DNA of 64,000 nt. It comes from Symsagittifera roscoffensis. Taxonomy: Eukaryota > Xenacoelomorpha > Acoela > Convolutidae. The position numbers were made by a program, and so were the translations under genes. The stretch spans positions 24,618,701-24,682,700 of the forward strand of contig NC_087063.1 in NCBI RefSeq assembly GCF_963678635.1, written 5' to 3'. Under the pieces are notes generated by a model. It saw only the letters and a list, made by a program, of their open reading frames with translations, made no database searches and had not been told where the DNA came from. Numbering within the stretch: the stretch's first letter is position 1; each line of letters begins with the position of its first letter. Below, one piece after another: positions 51,740 through 63,137 of this stretch.

Positions 51740-53243
51740 CTGAAATCAGACGCTGATTTTATTTTCTCAAGGTGCATTTTTGTAGCTACAAACGTTTAAT
51801 CCAAGTACGCAACCAAGCCCCATTTGCTATCAAGTAACTGCCTTCGACAATTCATAAAAAGCGAAAATTCGTAACAGGCGACAATGTTTAACAAACGACA
51901 ATTCGTAACACGACATTGGCAAGTAGCGACCACTCGCTCTGCTGCGCTTACATTCGGCACGATATGTATGAATCAGGATTTGCCGCCTAACCTACAGTCA
52001 CGTAGTGTCGCTATCTACGACAGGAAGCCTCAAGAAATGCGTAACAAGTAGAAGGAATTCAATTAGGAGTAGTCTTGATACATTTCCGAAATTAAGGCTC
52101 TATTCGTGATTATCTACTTCCCTCTATTACTGCCGAAAGATGTGTGTTTCCAGCTTGTTCCGATTGGTACTTGCTTGTCGCTGACGCAACAAGCTCTGGA
52201 CAAATGAGTTCAATTGAAACGAAGTGTCCAAAACTGAGATTGTGTTTTCGCGAAGAACTTTTCCCAAGCCAGACGTGCTTATAAATCTTTTTTCACAATG
52301 GGTCATTTCAATGACAACGTTCATTTTAGCCAGGTTATTGGCTGTTTGGATACAGAACTTTGAGTATAGTTGGCCAACACTGCCACAAATCTTTCTTTAT
52401 TTGAAAAGCGTAATTTATACAGTACAGTTACTCTTTATATGCTCTTCACGTATTGTCGCTAAGTCCTTTAGAGACGAAAATAGAACAGCGAAATTTTGAG
52501 TTTTTTTTCATAAAATCCAATCAAAGGAAGAATAATTCGAATTCAGTTAAGAGCTCAAAGTCAAATATTTTTCAATATTCCCAACCTCAAAGTTTAGAAT
52601 CAACTTTTTGCAAACTTTGCCAAACCTTCAATTTTGCCACACTTTCTTCATTTTTGCCACACTTTCTTTCAGTTTACTTAAGATTTGAAAGTTTACAGAC
52701 GAAAACCTACATGATGCCAATCAAAATTGGATCAAGTTAACATCCCACGCACGACCCGACCCACCTCGTTTACTTCATCCCACACACGACCCGACCCACC
52801 CTCAAAACTACCGTGAAAGTAAAATATATGGATCTAGCCTGGGATATACCAAACAATCCCTCTTTCTTTAATGAAGGGGACGAGATTCTTAAATAGATAA
52901 TTCAGAAAAATATCTAGACTTTTTGGCCAAGGAAAATGCAGGAAAATTAAAATTAACAGCTGACATCTCGAATCAACCGTACACTCTCCCACCCCCCCCC
53001 CCCATTGATGTGCCAATTTTATGTGCGCGTTTGTTTGAAATGCATACATTATACAGAATTATTTTTCAATTTTAATACGTGGTTGGAGGGAAATTCTACG
53101 GTTGGCCACTTAAGTGGGAGGGGGGGGGGGGGAGATTGTACGGTTGATCCGGCATCTCATATACTCTGCATTTGTTTGGACGCCAATAAACGCTTTTTTA
53201 TTTGGGGGAGAGTCTTTAGTAGATACGCTAGCAGATCCATAAC
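51740..53243 (-). other. Host gene, intron 2
   Basis: It has a donor GTTATG after CAG and an acceptor TTTCAG. It contains a foldback element at 52972-53150 and a short direct repeat (ACGACCCGACCCACC, twice, near 52750 and 52787). Nothing else was recognised. Confidence 0.5.
52972..53150. mobile_element. Small foldback element with C/G runs
   Basis: AATCAACCGTAC followed by CTCTCCCACCCCC at the left end is mirrored at the right end by GGGGGGAGATTGTACGGTTGATC. A third related piece (TCTACGGTTGGCC) lies inside. The length is about 180 bp. No clear target duplication was found, so it may be a MITE or a simple inverted duplication. Confidence 0.45.
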
Positions 53244-53385
53244 CTGCAGCTGTGTAGGGTATTGTAGGGTCGTGGTTGTGGCCATGTGTTGGTTCCTGGA
53301 TGGTCATGTTCGAGAACCTCTGAATAGATTCGGCAGTGGACGAAGAAGACAGGTGATTATTAGACGACTGCTGCTGCATCAACAT
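53244..53385 (-). CDS. Host gene, exon 2
   Basis: The exon is 142 bases on the minus strand. The acceptor is TTCTTTCTGTTGTAG and the donor is CTGCAG followed by GTTATG. It enters in phase 0, matching the exon 1 donor, and leaves one base, matching exon 3. The 47 codons are Gln/Ser/Asn/Thr-rich (MLMQQQSSNN, HGHNHDPTIPYTAA). The open frame continues past the donor into the intron and through a poly-Pro stretch made by a foldback element, so the exact donor is a prediction. Confidence 0.6.
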
Positions 53386-54339
53386 CTACAACAGAAAGAA
53401 GAATAGCCAGTTTCAATAAGCGATGCAACAGTACCACAGAAAAGACTCTGACATATGTTAATTTTCTCATTCAATATGGAGTTTTAATTTGGATCAAAAA
53501 ATATTACTAGAATCAAACATCTCGATCGGACTAATAAAAATTGCAGCGAATCATATTTTACAAGAAAAAATTTGAGACTCGAAAGCGCTTAACTGAGCAT
53601 GCTTATTATCACATCTACAGTGCTACCTAATTACATACATCTCTTCGAACTTTTTACCCTTGTGATAAGCTTTTTTTTCCCCGAAGACTTTTTTCCCGTA
53701 AATAACTTAAGGCACAGAATGGTCAAATGGTAAAAAATGTGTGGTTGCTTACGGTAACTGTATAAGCTTCATGCAGTTACGACCGTCATTTAGTTGTGTT
53801 ACGCGTAGAGTTGAAAATGAGTTTTTGTAGGATTCCAAAAATTTTGGTACATTTTCGGCACAGATCGATAAAGTGAATAGCTTCCTAATGCTTTTTTTTT
53901 CGAATAACTTTTTTTTTATTTTGTATGCGAGTAATTGAGTTCTTTAAAGGGAATTGTTAAAATTTTTATTCAATCTATTAGACTTTTTCGATAAAGTGAA
54001 AAAAAAATTCAAAATTTTGAAAATGTTTTCAATTAATTTTGATTTTCTTTTGTAATTTTTTTCTTAGTTCAAGTAAAAAATTGTGTCAAACAAATGTTGT
54101 TATTGGTTGAACGATCGGCTAAAACAGGTTTAAAATTGTCTGTTGCGAATTGAAAGAATCAGTATCTTGAGTTTTCTAATTTACCTAAAGCCCTTGACTT
54201 CAAAACTTTTTTGCTTCAGTTTTTCTAATGACTTCTGGTTAATTCATACTTATCCGCTTTTTGTCTTAAGTCAGCTTTAATCATCAGAATTTTTTAGTTG
54301 AACAAAGTTTCATAATGCTATCCCAAAAAAAATCAAAAA

Positions 54340-54440
54340 CTCGTCCGCTTCTTTATTTTTCCGTCCAACTCTTTTCGTCCGACTCTTTTACGTCTTCTTT
54401 TTCGTCCGACTCTTTTATGTCTTCGTCCGCCTCTTTATTT
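54340..54440. repeat. TCGTCCGACTCTTTT-type minisatellite
   Basis: Variants of CGTCCGACTCTTTT repeat about five times. Shorter versions recur at 58325-58390 and 61165-61230, and one edge recurs at 63140-63160. On the minus strand it reads as an Asp/Glu/Lys-rich peptide repeat, but this frame is not supported as a gene. Confidence 0.65.
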
Positions 54441-54900
54441 TTTCGGCTTTTAGTTCGAATTACACGAATACTTTTTGAAGATTCAGCTTTCTTCTTTTTT
54501 CTAATGGCCATTACTGTAAGCAATTGAGTAAAAATACTTTTCCGAAAACTTTCTTGCAATTTTTTGAATTTCTAATTTAAATTTCACAAATATATTTTTT
54601 TTAATTTTCATCCTATATTTTTTGTTTGTTGAGTAATGAGCACGGAATTTTTACGCATTGGATTATTACTCTCGCAAAAAGCATTGTGGGGTTCGTATCA
54701 CTACGTACTTTTCGTTCTGATGCAATTTTAACGTTCAGTTGTCTTATTTGGCATCTTATTTTTAATTAAAATGATTTTGTTCCAGACAAATTGATACAAT
54801 TTCCACATAAACTGATACAAATCGGTTCAATGTTCAATTTAGGTCTTTTTAGGTCTTGCATTAGCTAGATATAAAGCACTCGTGGACAAAAAACAAGAAA

Positions 54901-55970
54901 ACATTTTGGTTGATTTTCTGCTTATTGGCTGTCAGTTAAAATTTTGTTTGCCGGCATTTCTACCTAATATTTTCTCTACTACAAATTTTCGGTTTTATTT
55001 TGAAGATTGATAAAACTCTGGCGAAATAGTTCCTAGTTTCTATTTTACTTTTTCTTCGCTCAAAATCGTGTGTGCTTTTTTTCAGCGCCATGCTGTTTTC
55101 AACCTATGCTTTTTGTATCGTAAGTGGTGCGACGCTCAGCTTTGCAAGTGTAAAACATTGAACGAAGTAGTTAGAACTCAAAACACTGTTAACTTCATGC
55201 CAGGCTTTTGATATCAGCATTTTCATATAAATGATTATGGAATCCACCCTAACATTAATTAAATTGGAGCTCAAACTAACAAATACTTAACTAATTAAAA
55301 TTGATTACTAATTCTACCAACGCAAGAGCCAGATTCAACCAAGCTGTAATCACAACAGAGATTCAACTGCTCTGTATACGAAGAGAACAAACTATTCCTA
55401 TCATGCTCTGACTTGCTTGTTTTTGGTTGAGAAAAACAAAAAAAAAACATTTTGGTTGATTTTCTGCTTATTGGCTGTCAGCTTAAATTTTGTTTGTCGG
55501 CGTTTCTACCTAATATTTTATCTACTACAAATTTTCGGTTTTATTTTGAAGATTGATAAAACTCTGGCGAAATAGTTCCTAGTTTCTTTTTTATTTTTTC
55601 TTCGCCCAAAGTCGTCTGTGCTTTTTTTCAGCGCCATGCTGTTTTCAACCTATGCTTTTTGTATCGTAAGTGGTGCGACGCTCAGCTTTGCATGTGTAAA
55701 ACATTGAACGAAGTAGTTAGAACTCAAAACACTGTTAACTTCATGCCAGGCTTTTGACATCTGCATTTTCATTTAATGATTATGGAATCCACCCTAACAT
55801 TAATTAAATTGGAGCTCAAACTAACAAATACTTAACTAATTAAAATTGATAAGTAATTCTAGCAACGCAAGAGCCAGATTCAACCAAGCCGTAATCACAA
55901 CAGAGATTCAACTGCTCTGTATACGAAGAGAACAAACTATTCCTATCGTGCTATGACTTGCTCCAATCGA
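54901..55970. repeat. 545-bp tandem repeat, two copies
   Basis: Copies start with ACATTTTGGTTGATTTTCTG at 54901 and 55447 (period 546). The array exits into the same flank (CCAATCGATGAGATAGAATC) as the array at 58852-60460. Confidence 0.85.
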
Positions 55971-57353
55971 TGAGATAGAATCTAGACGAATAGGTCTGAC
56001 TCAAACATCCCTGGTGCAAGATATGCCTAACCGCTCCAGACGCGTAAAAAACAGCAATGAACACTGATAAACTGTTGCGCTGATTAATAACATAACAGCT
56101 CGAGAACAACCTGCAGAAAGACAAAATAATAGACCGGAAAAACCGTATATGACATGGTGACACCGTGCAAGACTCTATTTCTGGATTCACGGCTAGTCAA
56201 CGGCAACTGGAGACTACAACACGTAAAAACACACCATGACAAGAGACATGTGCTGAAGCTGAAATGAGCAATTCAACCTGGTTCACACAGCACGGCTCAG
56301 GTGTGGACAGACTGACCACTCATTTTAAAGCAGACAAGCTACCTCAGTTGTCAAGGTGGAAAGGCTACCTTCCTTTTATCGACTCAAGCACCCTAAAAAC
56401 ACCCGGAAAACAATTTTTCACCTATAAAATAATTATTTAATTATTTCTTGGTTATTGAAGCAGTAAAAACTTGCGCGGGCTTGTTCGCATGTTGCTGTTT
56501 CAACTCCGTGTAATTCTTCGAACGCGTTGCTGATCTTAAGCGGAGCTTTCTTTTCATTTGGACATTTGTCAATCTGCGTTGTTGGCGCATTTCTTCGACA
56601 TACGGTGGTCCAAACCTCAACCGGTAAAGCCTTTCGTTGAAATAACTCTGTTTTAATGTGCTTCTTAATTTATTATCTTCCCGTTGCTTACAGCAATGAT
56701 GTGTCGGTCATGAATACACTTTGCAACAGTATCGCTCAATCTCTTCAGACAAGGAACTTTTAACAACTGCTGTGTCAGCTTAGTCTTTCCCATTAAACAC
56801 TCTGAAAGATGGCACAACAGACTCAGAGTAGCAAAAAGTAGCAAATATTTGAAAGGTAGCGACCATATAACGACCACTAGCGACCAGTCGCTACAATAAT
56901 GACCAAGTGGTTACCCTGGATGTGGGTAGCCGAGCAACAATCAAGGATCAACTTAGACAGGCGAGAAAGACGACTACTAATACTTGTCATCAACCCGCTT
57001 CACGCATTATTTCAATTTGGAGAACCAAAGCTGCAGACTGTGACCTAAAGCATCCCTACCTCTTGTTGCAATGCACGTAGATGGTTTGGCAAGTGAGCTA
57101 CTGACCCAGAAGAAAATGAAATAGAAAATAGGTATCCAATAACAAAAAAGTCGGTGAGCTCAAAATTAACTCAAAACTCTCACAAGCGCAGTAAAATGGT
57201 GTTGATTAAAAAAAGTACCCCAATACCAAAAGTAAAGTAGCCAAAAATTTAGCACACAAAAACCACTAGCTAGTTGAAATTTACTGAAACTAGTAATTTT
57301 TTGTCTCAACCCAAAATTGACTGAGTGCTGAATCTGTTATCAACAATTCTATT

Positions 57354-58050
57354 ATGAAAATGACAATCATTCAATTGTTACAAGACGACAAACGCGCATT
57401 GAGCGACTGTGCCAAGAATACATCGGATACCAGTGAACCTCTTGCAATTTCATCTACGAGACGATGTGCTAAGATTCTATCAAACTTTGCCTGCAGCCAT
57501 CAGAGGAAACGTCACGAACAATCTCGCAGCCCTAAAAGATCACTTTTGCAATCCCCAGCTTCATGAAGTACACGTCCTGTAGTTAAAGGAACTCCAATTA
57601 AACTCAGGAGATACGCCTGAAACTTTCCTGATGAGCCTAACAAAAAAGCGTGCGTAGCGTATCGAGCGTATCTCACACCAGATTTGCCAGCCGTAGCCAC
57701 GATTGACGGTGCCGCAGCGGATGCGGCGGTACAAGCAGCTCTCTTTCACACTGAAACAGCTCAAAGGTAAGAAAGATTAGAAGCAGTAAATGACAATCGG
57801 AATGAACAAATCAAGCGATTGTTCAAAAAAGGAATGTCAGGCTGGTTGAGATCAAAATTACTGGAGGTACCTTGAGCTACCACAATTCAGGTCCTTTGTA
57901 ACTTGACAAAGAAGCAAATCACGGTTCGAGAGATTCGTCGAGCCGATGATTGCCCTGGAGACGGATTTAACGAAGTAAACTATAAAGCCCCAGAAAACCT
58001 TATAAGCGCTCTCACCAAGCTGTTGAGGATTATTATCGAGCTTGTAAAAA
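57354..58050 (+). pseudogene. gag-derived fragment, copy 1
   Basis: The plus-strand translation in broken frames gives LRDDVLRFYQTLPAAIRGNV, NLAALKDHFCNPQ, GDTPETFLMSLTKK, then an Ala-rich helix with ALFHTETAQ. This is a retrotransposon capsid pattern. Stops and frameshifts interrupt it, and there is no pol downstream. Confidence 0.65.
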
Positions 58051-58851
58051 GTAAAAAAAAATGTGTCAAACAAATGTTGTTATTGGTTGAACGATCGGCT
58101 AAAACAGGTTTAAAACTGTCTGTTGCGAATTGAAAGAATCAGTATCTTGAGTTTTTTAACTTACCTAAAGCCCTTGACTTCAAAACTTTTTTGCTTCAGT
58201 TTTTCTAATGACTTCTGGTTAATTCATACTTAACCGCTTTTTGTCTTAAGTCAGCTGTAATCATCAGAGTTTTTTTAGTTGAACAAAGTTTCATAATGCT
58301 TTCCCAAAAAAAAATCAAAAACTCGTCCGCTTCTTTATTTTTCCGTCCGACTCTTTTCGTCCGCCTTATGTCTTCGTCCGCCTCTTTATTTTTTCGGCTT
58401 TTAGTTCGAGTTACACGAATACTTTATGAAAATTCAGCTTTCTTCTTTTTCTAATGGCCATTACTGTAAGTAATTGAGTAAAAATACTTTTCCGAAAACT
58501 TTGTTGCAATTTTTTGAATTTCTAGTTTAAATTTCACAAATATTTTTTTTTATATTGTTCATCCTATATTTTTTGTTTGTTGATTAATGAGCACGGAATT
58601 GTTACGCATTGGATTATTATTCTCGCAATAAGCATTGTGGGGTTCGTATCACTACGTACTTTTCGTTCCGATGCAATTTTAACGTTCAGTTGTCTTATTT
58701 GGCATGTTATTTTTGCTTAAAATGATTTTGTTCCGGACAAATTGATACAATTTCCACACAAACTGGTACAAATCGGTTCAATGTTCGATTTAGGTCTTTT
58801 TAGGTCTTGCATTAGCTAGATATAAAGCACTCGTGGACAAAAAACAAGAAA

Positions 58852-60460
58852 ACATTTCGGTTGATTTTCTGCTTATTGGCTGTCAGTTAAAAATTTGTTT
58901 GTCGCCGTTTCTACCTAATATTTTCTCTACTACAAATTTTCGGTTTTACTTTGAAGATTGATAAAACTCTGGCGAAACAGTTCCTAGTTTCTATTTTACT
59001 TTTTCTTCGCTCAAAATCGTGTGTGCTTTTTTTCAGCGCCATGCTGTTTTCAACCTATGCTTTTTGTATCGTAAGTGGTGCGACGCTCAGCTTTGCAAGT
59101 GTAAAACATTGAACGAAGTAGTTAGAATTCAAAACACTGTTAACTTCATGCCAGGCTTTTGATATCAGCATTTTCATATAAATGATTATGGAATCCACCC
59201 TAACATTAATTAAATTGGAGCTCAAACTAACAAATACTTAACTAATTAAAATTGATTACTAATTCTACCAACGCAAGAGCCAGATTCAACCAAGCTGTAA
59301 TCACAACAGAGATTCAACTGCTCTGTATACGAAGAGAACAAACTATTCCTATCATGCTCTGACTTGCTTGTTTTTGGTTGAGAAAAACAAAAAAAAAACA
59401 TTTTGGTTGATTTTCTGCTTATTGGCTGTCAGCTTAAATTTTGTTTGTCGGCGTTTCTACCTAATATTTTATCTACTACAAATTTTTGGTTGTATTTTGA
59501 AGATTGATAAAACTCTGGCGAAAAAGTTCCTAGTTTCTTTTTTTATTTTTTTCGCTCAAAGTCTTCTGTGCTTTTTTTCAGCGCCATGCTGTTTTCAACC
59601 TATGCTTTTTGTATCGTACGTGGTGCGACGCTCAGCTTTGCATGTGTAAAACATTGAACGAAGTAGTTAGAATTCAAAACACTGTTAACTTCATGCCAGG
59701 CTTTTGATATCAGCATTTTCATATAAATGATTATGGAATCCACCCTAACATTAATTAAATTGGAGCTCAAACTAACAAATACTTAACTAATTAAAATTGA
59801 TTACTAATTCTACCAACGCAAGAGCCAGATTCAACCAAGCTGTAATCACAACAGAGATTCAACTGCTCTGTATACGAAGAGAACAAACTATTCCTATCAT
59901 GCTCTGACTTGCTTGTTTTTGGTTGAGAAAAACAAGAAAAACATTTTGGTTGATTTTCTGCTTATTGGCTGTCAGCTTAAATTTTGTTTGTCGGCGTTTC
60001 TACCTAATATTTTATCTACTACAAATTTTCGGTTGTATTTTGAAGATTGATAAAACTCTGGCGAAAAAGTTCCTAGTTTCTGTTTTTATTTTTTTCGCTC
60101 AAAGTCTTCTGTGCTTTTTTTCAGCGCCATGCTGTTTTCAACCTATGCTTTTTGTATCGTACGTGGTGCGACGCTCAGCTTTGCATGTGTAAAAACATTG
60201 AACGAAGTTGTTAGAACTCAAAACACTGTTAAATTCATGCCAGGCTTTTGATATCAGCATTTTCATATAAATGATTATGAAATCCACCCTAACAATAATT
60301 AAATTGGAGCTCAAACTAACAAATACTTAACTAATTAAAATTGATAACTAATTCTACCAACGCAAGAGCCAGATTCAACCAAGCTGTAATCACAACAGAG
60401 ATTCAACTGCTCTGTATACGAAGAAAACAAACTATTCCTATCGTGCTATGACTTGCTCCA
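58852..60460. repeat. 545-bp tandem repeat, three copies
   Basis: Copies start at 58852, 59398 and 59941 (periods 546 and 543). The unit is the same as in the array at 54901. The last two copies share changes, such as TTGTATTTTGAAG, not present in the first. Confidence 0.85.
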
Positions 60461-60631
60461 ATCGATGAGATAGAATCTAGACGAATAGGTCTGACTCAAA
60501 CATCCCTGGTGCAAGATATGCCTAACCGCTCCAGACGCGTAAAAAACATAACAGCTCGAGAACAACCTGCAGAAAGATAAAATAATAGACAGGAAAAATT
60601 GTATATGACATGGTGACAATCAAAACACCAG

Positions 60632-60896
60632 TAAATGACAATCGGAATGAACAAATCAAGCGATTGTTCAAAAGGAATGCCAGACTGGTTGAGATCAAAA
60701 TTACTGGAGGTACCTTGAGCTACCACAATTCAGGTCCTTTGTAACTTGACAAAGAAGCAAATCACGGTTCGTGAGATTCGTCGAGCCGATGATTGCCCTG
60801 GAGACGGATTTAACGAAGTAAACTAAAAAGCCCCAGAAAACCTTATAAGCGCTCTCACCAAGCTGTTGAGGATTATTATCGAGCTTGTAAAAAGTA
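60632..60896 (+). pseudogene. gag-derived fragment, truncated copy 2
   Basis: Only the 3' part of the gag block is present (from AGTAAATGACAATCGGAATG to the module end). It is joined directly to sequence that in copy 1 lies about 1.6 kb upstream. Confidence 0.6.
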
Positions 60897-61429
60897 AAAA
60901 AAAAATGTGTCAAACAAATGTTGTTATTGGTTGAACGATCGGCTAAAACAGGTTTAAAACTGTCTGTTGCGAATTGAAAGAATCAGTATCTTGAGTTTTT
61001 TAATTTACCTAAAGCCCTTGACTTCAAAACTTTTTTGCTTCAGTTTTTCTAATGACTTCTGGTTAATTCATACTTAACCGCTTTTTGTCTTAAGTCAGCT
61101 GTAATCATCAGAGTTTTTTACTTGAACTAAGTTTCATAATGCTATCCCAAAAAAAAATCAAAAACTCGTCCGCTTCTTTATTTTTCCGTCCGGCTCTTTT
61201 CGTCCGCCTTATGTCTTCGTCCGCCTCTTTATTGTTGTTATTGTGACCTAAAGCGCTTATATGTTGTAACCTAAAGATGTTGATTAAAAAAGTACCCCAA
61301 TACCAAAAGTAAAGTAGCCAAAAATTTAGCACACGAAAACCACTACCTGGTAGAAATTTACTGAAACTAGCAATTTTTTGTCTCAACCCAAAATTGCTTG
61401 AGTGCTGAATCTGTTATCAATAATTCTAT

Positions 61430-62140
61430 TATGAAAATGACAATCATTCAATTGTTACAAGACGACAAACGCGCATTGAGCGATTGTGCCAAGAATACAT
61501 CGGATACCAGGATCACAACAAGTGAACCTATTGCAATTTCATCTACGAGACGATGTGCTAAGATTCTATCAAACTTTGCCTGCAGCCATCAGAGGAAACG
61601 TCACGAACAATCTCGCAGCCCTAAAAGATCACTTTTGCAATCCCCAGTTTCATGAAGTACACGTCCTGTAGTTAAAGGAACTCCACTTAAACTCAGGAGA
61701 TACGCCTGAAACTTTCCTGATGAGCCTAACAAAAAAGCGTGCGTAGCGTATCGAGCCTACCTGACACCAGATTTGCCAGCCGTAGCCCCGATTGACGGTG
61801 CCGCAGCGGATGCGGCGGCACAAGCAGCTCTCTTTCACACTGAAACAGCTCAAAGGCAAGAAAGATTAGAAGCAGTAAATGACAATCGGAATGAACAAAT
61901 CAAGCGATTGTTCAAAAGGAATGCCAGACTGGTTGAGATCAAAATTACTGGAGGTACCTTGAGCTACCACAATTCAGGTCCTTTGTAACTTGACAAAAAA
62001 GCAAATCACGGTTCGTGAGATTCGTCAAGCCGATGATTGCCCTGGAGACGGATTTAACGAAGTAAACTACAAAGCCCCAGAAAACCTTATAAGCGCTCTC
62101 ACCAAGCTATTGAGGATTATTATCGACCTTGTAAAAAGAG
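61430..62140 (+). pseudogene. gag-derived fragment, copy 3
   Basis: It is nearly identical to copy 1 but keeps the segment reading RIPGSQQVNLLQFHLRDDV, which copy 1 partly lacks. Stops lie in the same places (after HVL and after KKRA), so the copies derive from an already broken ancestor. Confidence 0.65.
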
Positions 62141-62556
62141 TCTCCTATTATATAAAACTTACGTATTTCCGACTTGTTGATTCTTCAGCTGGTTTATACT
62201 TCGTCTGGTTATATCTCACCATAAAACTTGCATAAACCAAACTTTTAAAAGTATCGCTTTTTAAAGGATAATGTTCGGTACTAAAACCGAAACAGTAAGT
62301 CGAGGAAACAGAGCAGCTTTTCTTTCAAAGCTGATAAATACAGCAGAAATCAAATTATCTAGGATTTCAAATGTAAAGGAGTTAATTGACCAGGAATTTA
62401 AATTGAATGGTAAGAAAGTTTGAAACTTTTAAAAATTCTAGCTACAAATTTACATGAATGCATTTTCATACCAGAAAATTTCAATACAGCCCTGTAAATT
62501 TTCATGCAAGGATACAGTGCGCTTCACTAAAAAACTAACAACCAATTCAAGATTAC

Positions 62557-63111
62557 CTGAGCAGTTGAAGACATGTTCTGATGACCCGAAATCATCGAGG
62601 AACTCTGATGCCCATGTTGTACCATAGTGAGGGCGTTGTCATAAAATAGTTCCTGAATCGAGGGGCTTATTTGTGAAATGTCTTCAGCTAGAGAGCCTTC
62701 TCGGGGGCGACCGCCGTTGCATAGCAACGCCCACTCCATCATTTGCTCAGATGGATCGAGAGCAAAATTGGACAAACTTGTAATTACATCACAAGTGTCT
62801 TCGGTCCGGTTTATTTTAGATGAGTTGCTTGGAAAAATTTGGTGATTTGGAGCAACATTATAACCGATTGAGGTTGGAATACTGTTTCGGCTAGTTTCGA
62901 AATCCGTTATCATGTCGGGCGACAGCGACGGGTGCACATCGAACCCTGAATAGCCGTTTGAAAACGGTGAAAAAATTTCGGGATCGAGTTTATGAGATGA
63001 TCTACCTTGGATAGAAATAATCTGGTTAGAATCTTGCGTGAAAATTGGAGTTTGTCCACTCATGTCTTTAAGAGTTTGTGCGAAATTCAAATCAAGTGCA
63101 TTTGGCCTCAT
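62557..63111 (-). CDS. Host gene, exon 1 (N-terminal, 185 codons)
   Basis: The frame is ATG-initiated on the minus strand, and an in-frame stop lies upstream. It ends at CAG followed by GTAATC, a good donor in phase 0. The 185 residues (MRPNALDLNF..., PSLSPDMITDFETS, SEQMMEWALLCNGG, QHGHQSSSMISGHQN) are Ser/Asn/Gln-rich without a recognised domain. Together with exons 2 and 3 this gives about 318 residues. The composition suggests a regulatory protein, but no DNA-binding domain is visible. Further upstream exons outside the window cannot be excluded. This is the only long frame in a unique (non-repeated) island of 62236-63137. Confidence 0.6.
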
Positions 63112-63137
63112 GTTCGTGGAGATCAGTTGAAAATTAG

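Larger units (their letters stand above)
54083..62235. repeat. Tandem ~4-kb modules with internal deletions
   Basis: Module starts (GTGTCAAACAAATG) are at 54083, 58063 and 60907. The first module is about 3.98 kb and the second 2.84 kb; the third is truncated. Each begins with the same roughly 800-bp lead and ends with a gag-derived block. The second lacks about 1.6 kb (corresponding to about 56165-57785) but has one extra 545-bp sub-repeat. The third jumps from about 61215 straight to the gag-derived block. Confidence 0.8.
53386..62556 (-). other. Host gene, intron 1 (repeat-filled)
   Basis: If the exon model is right, this intron is about 9.2 kb. Its donor is CAG followed by GTAATC at 62556 and its acceptor is TGTTGTAG at 53386. 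It is largely occupied by tandem modules with roughly 545-bp sub-repeats and gag fragments. The segment 53386-54082 is AT-rich, and no gene was recognised in it. Confidence 0.5.

Noticed and set aside
54340-54559. A small acidic protein on the minus strand
   Set aside because: The frame is produced by a minisatellite and is not kept in the other module copies.
62150-62235. A coding extension of the gag block (81-codon frame)
   Set aside because: It is repeated identically at 63753-63998 as part of the module and has no recognisable domain beyond the gag remnant.
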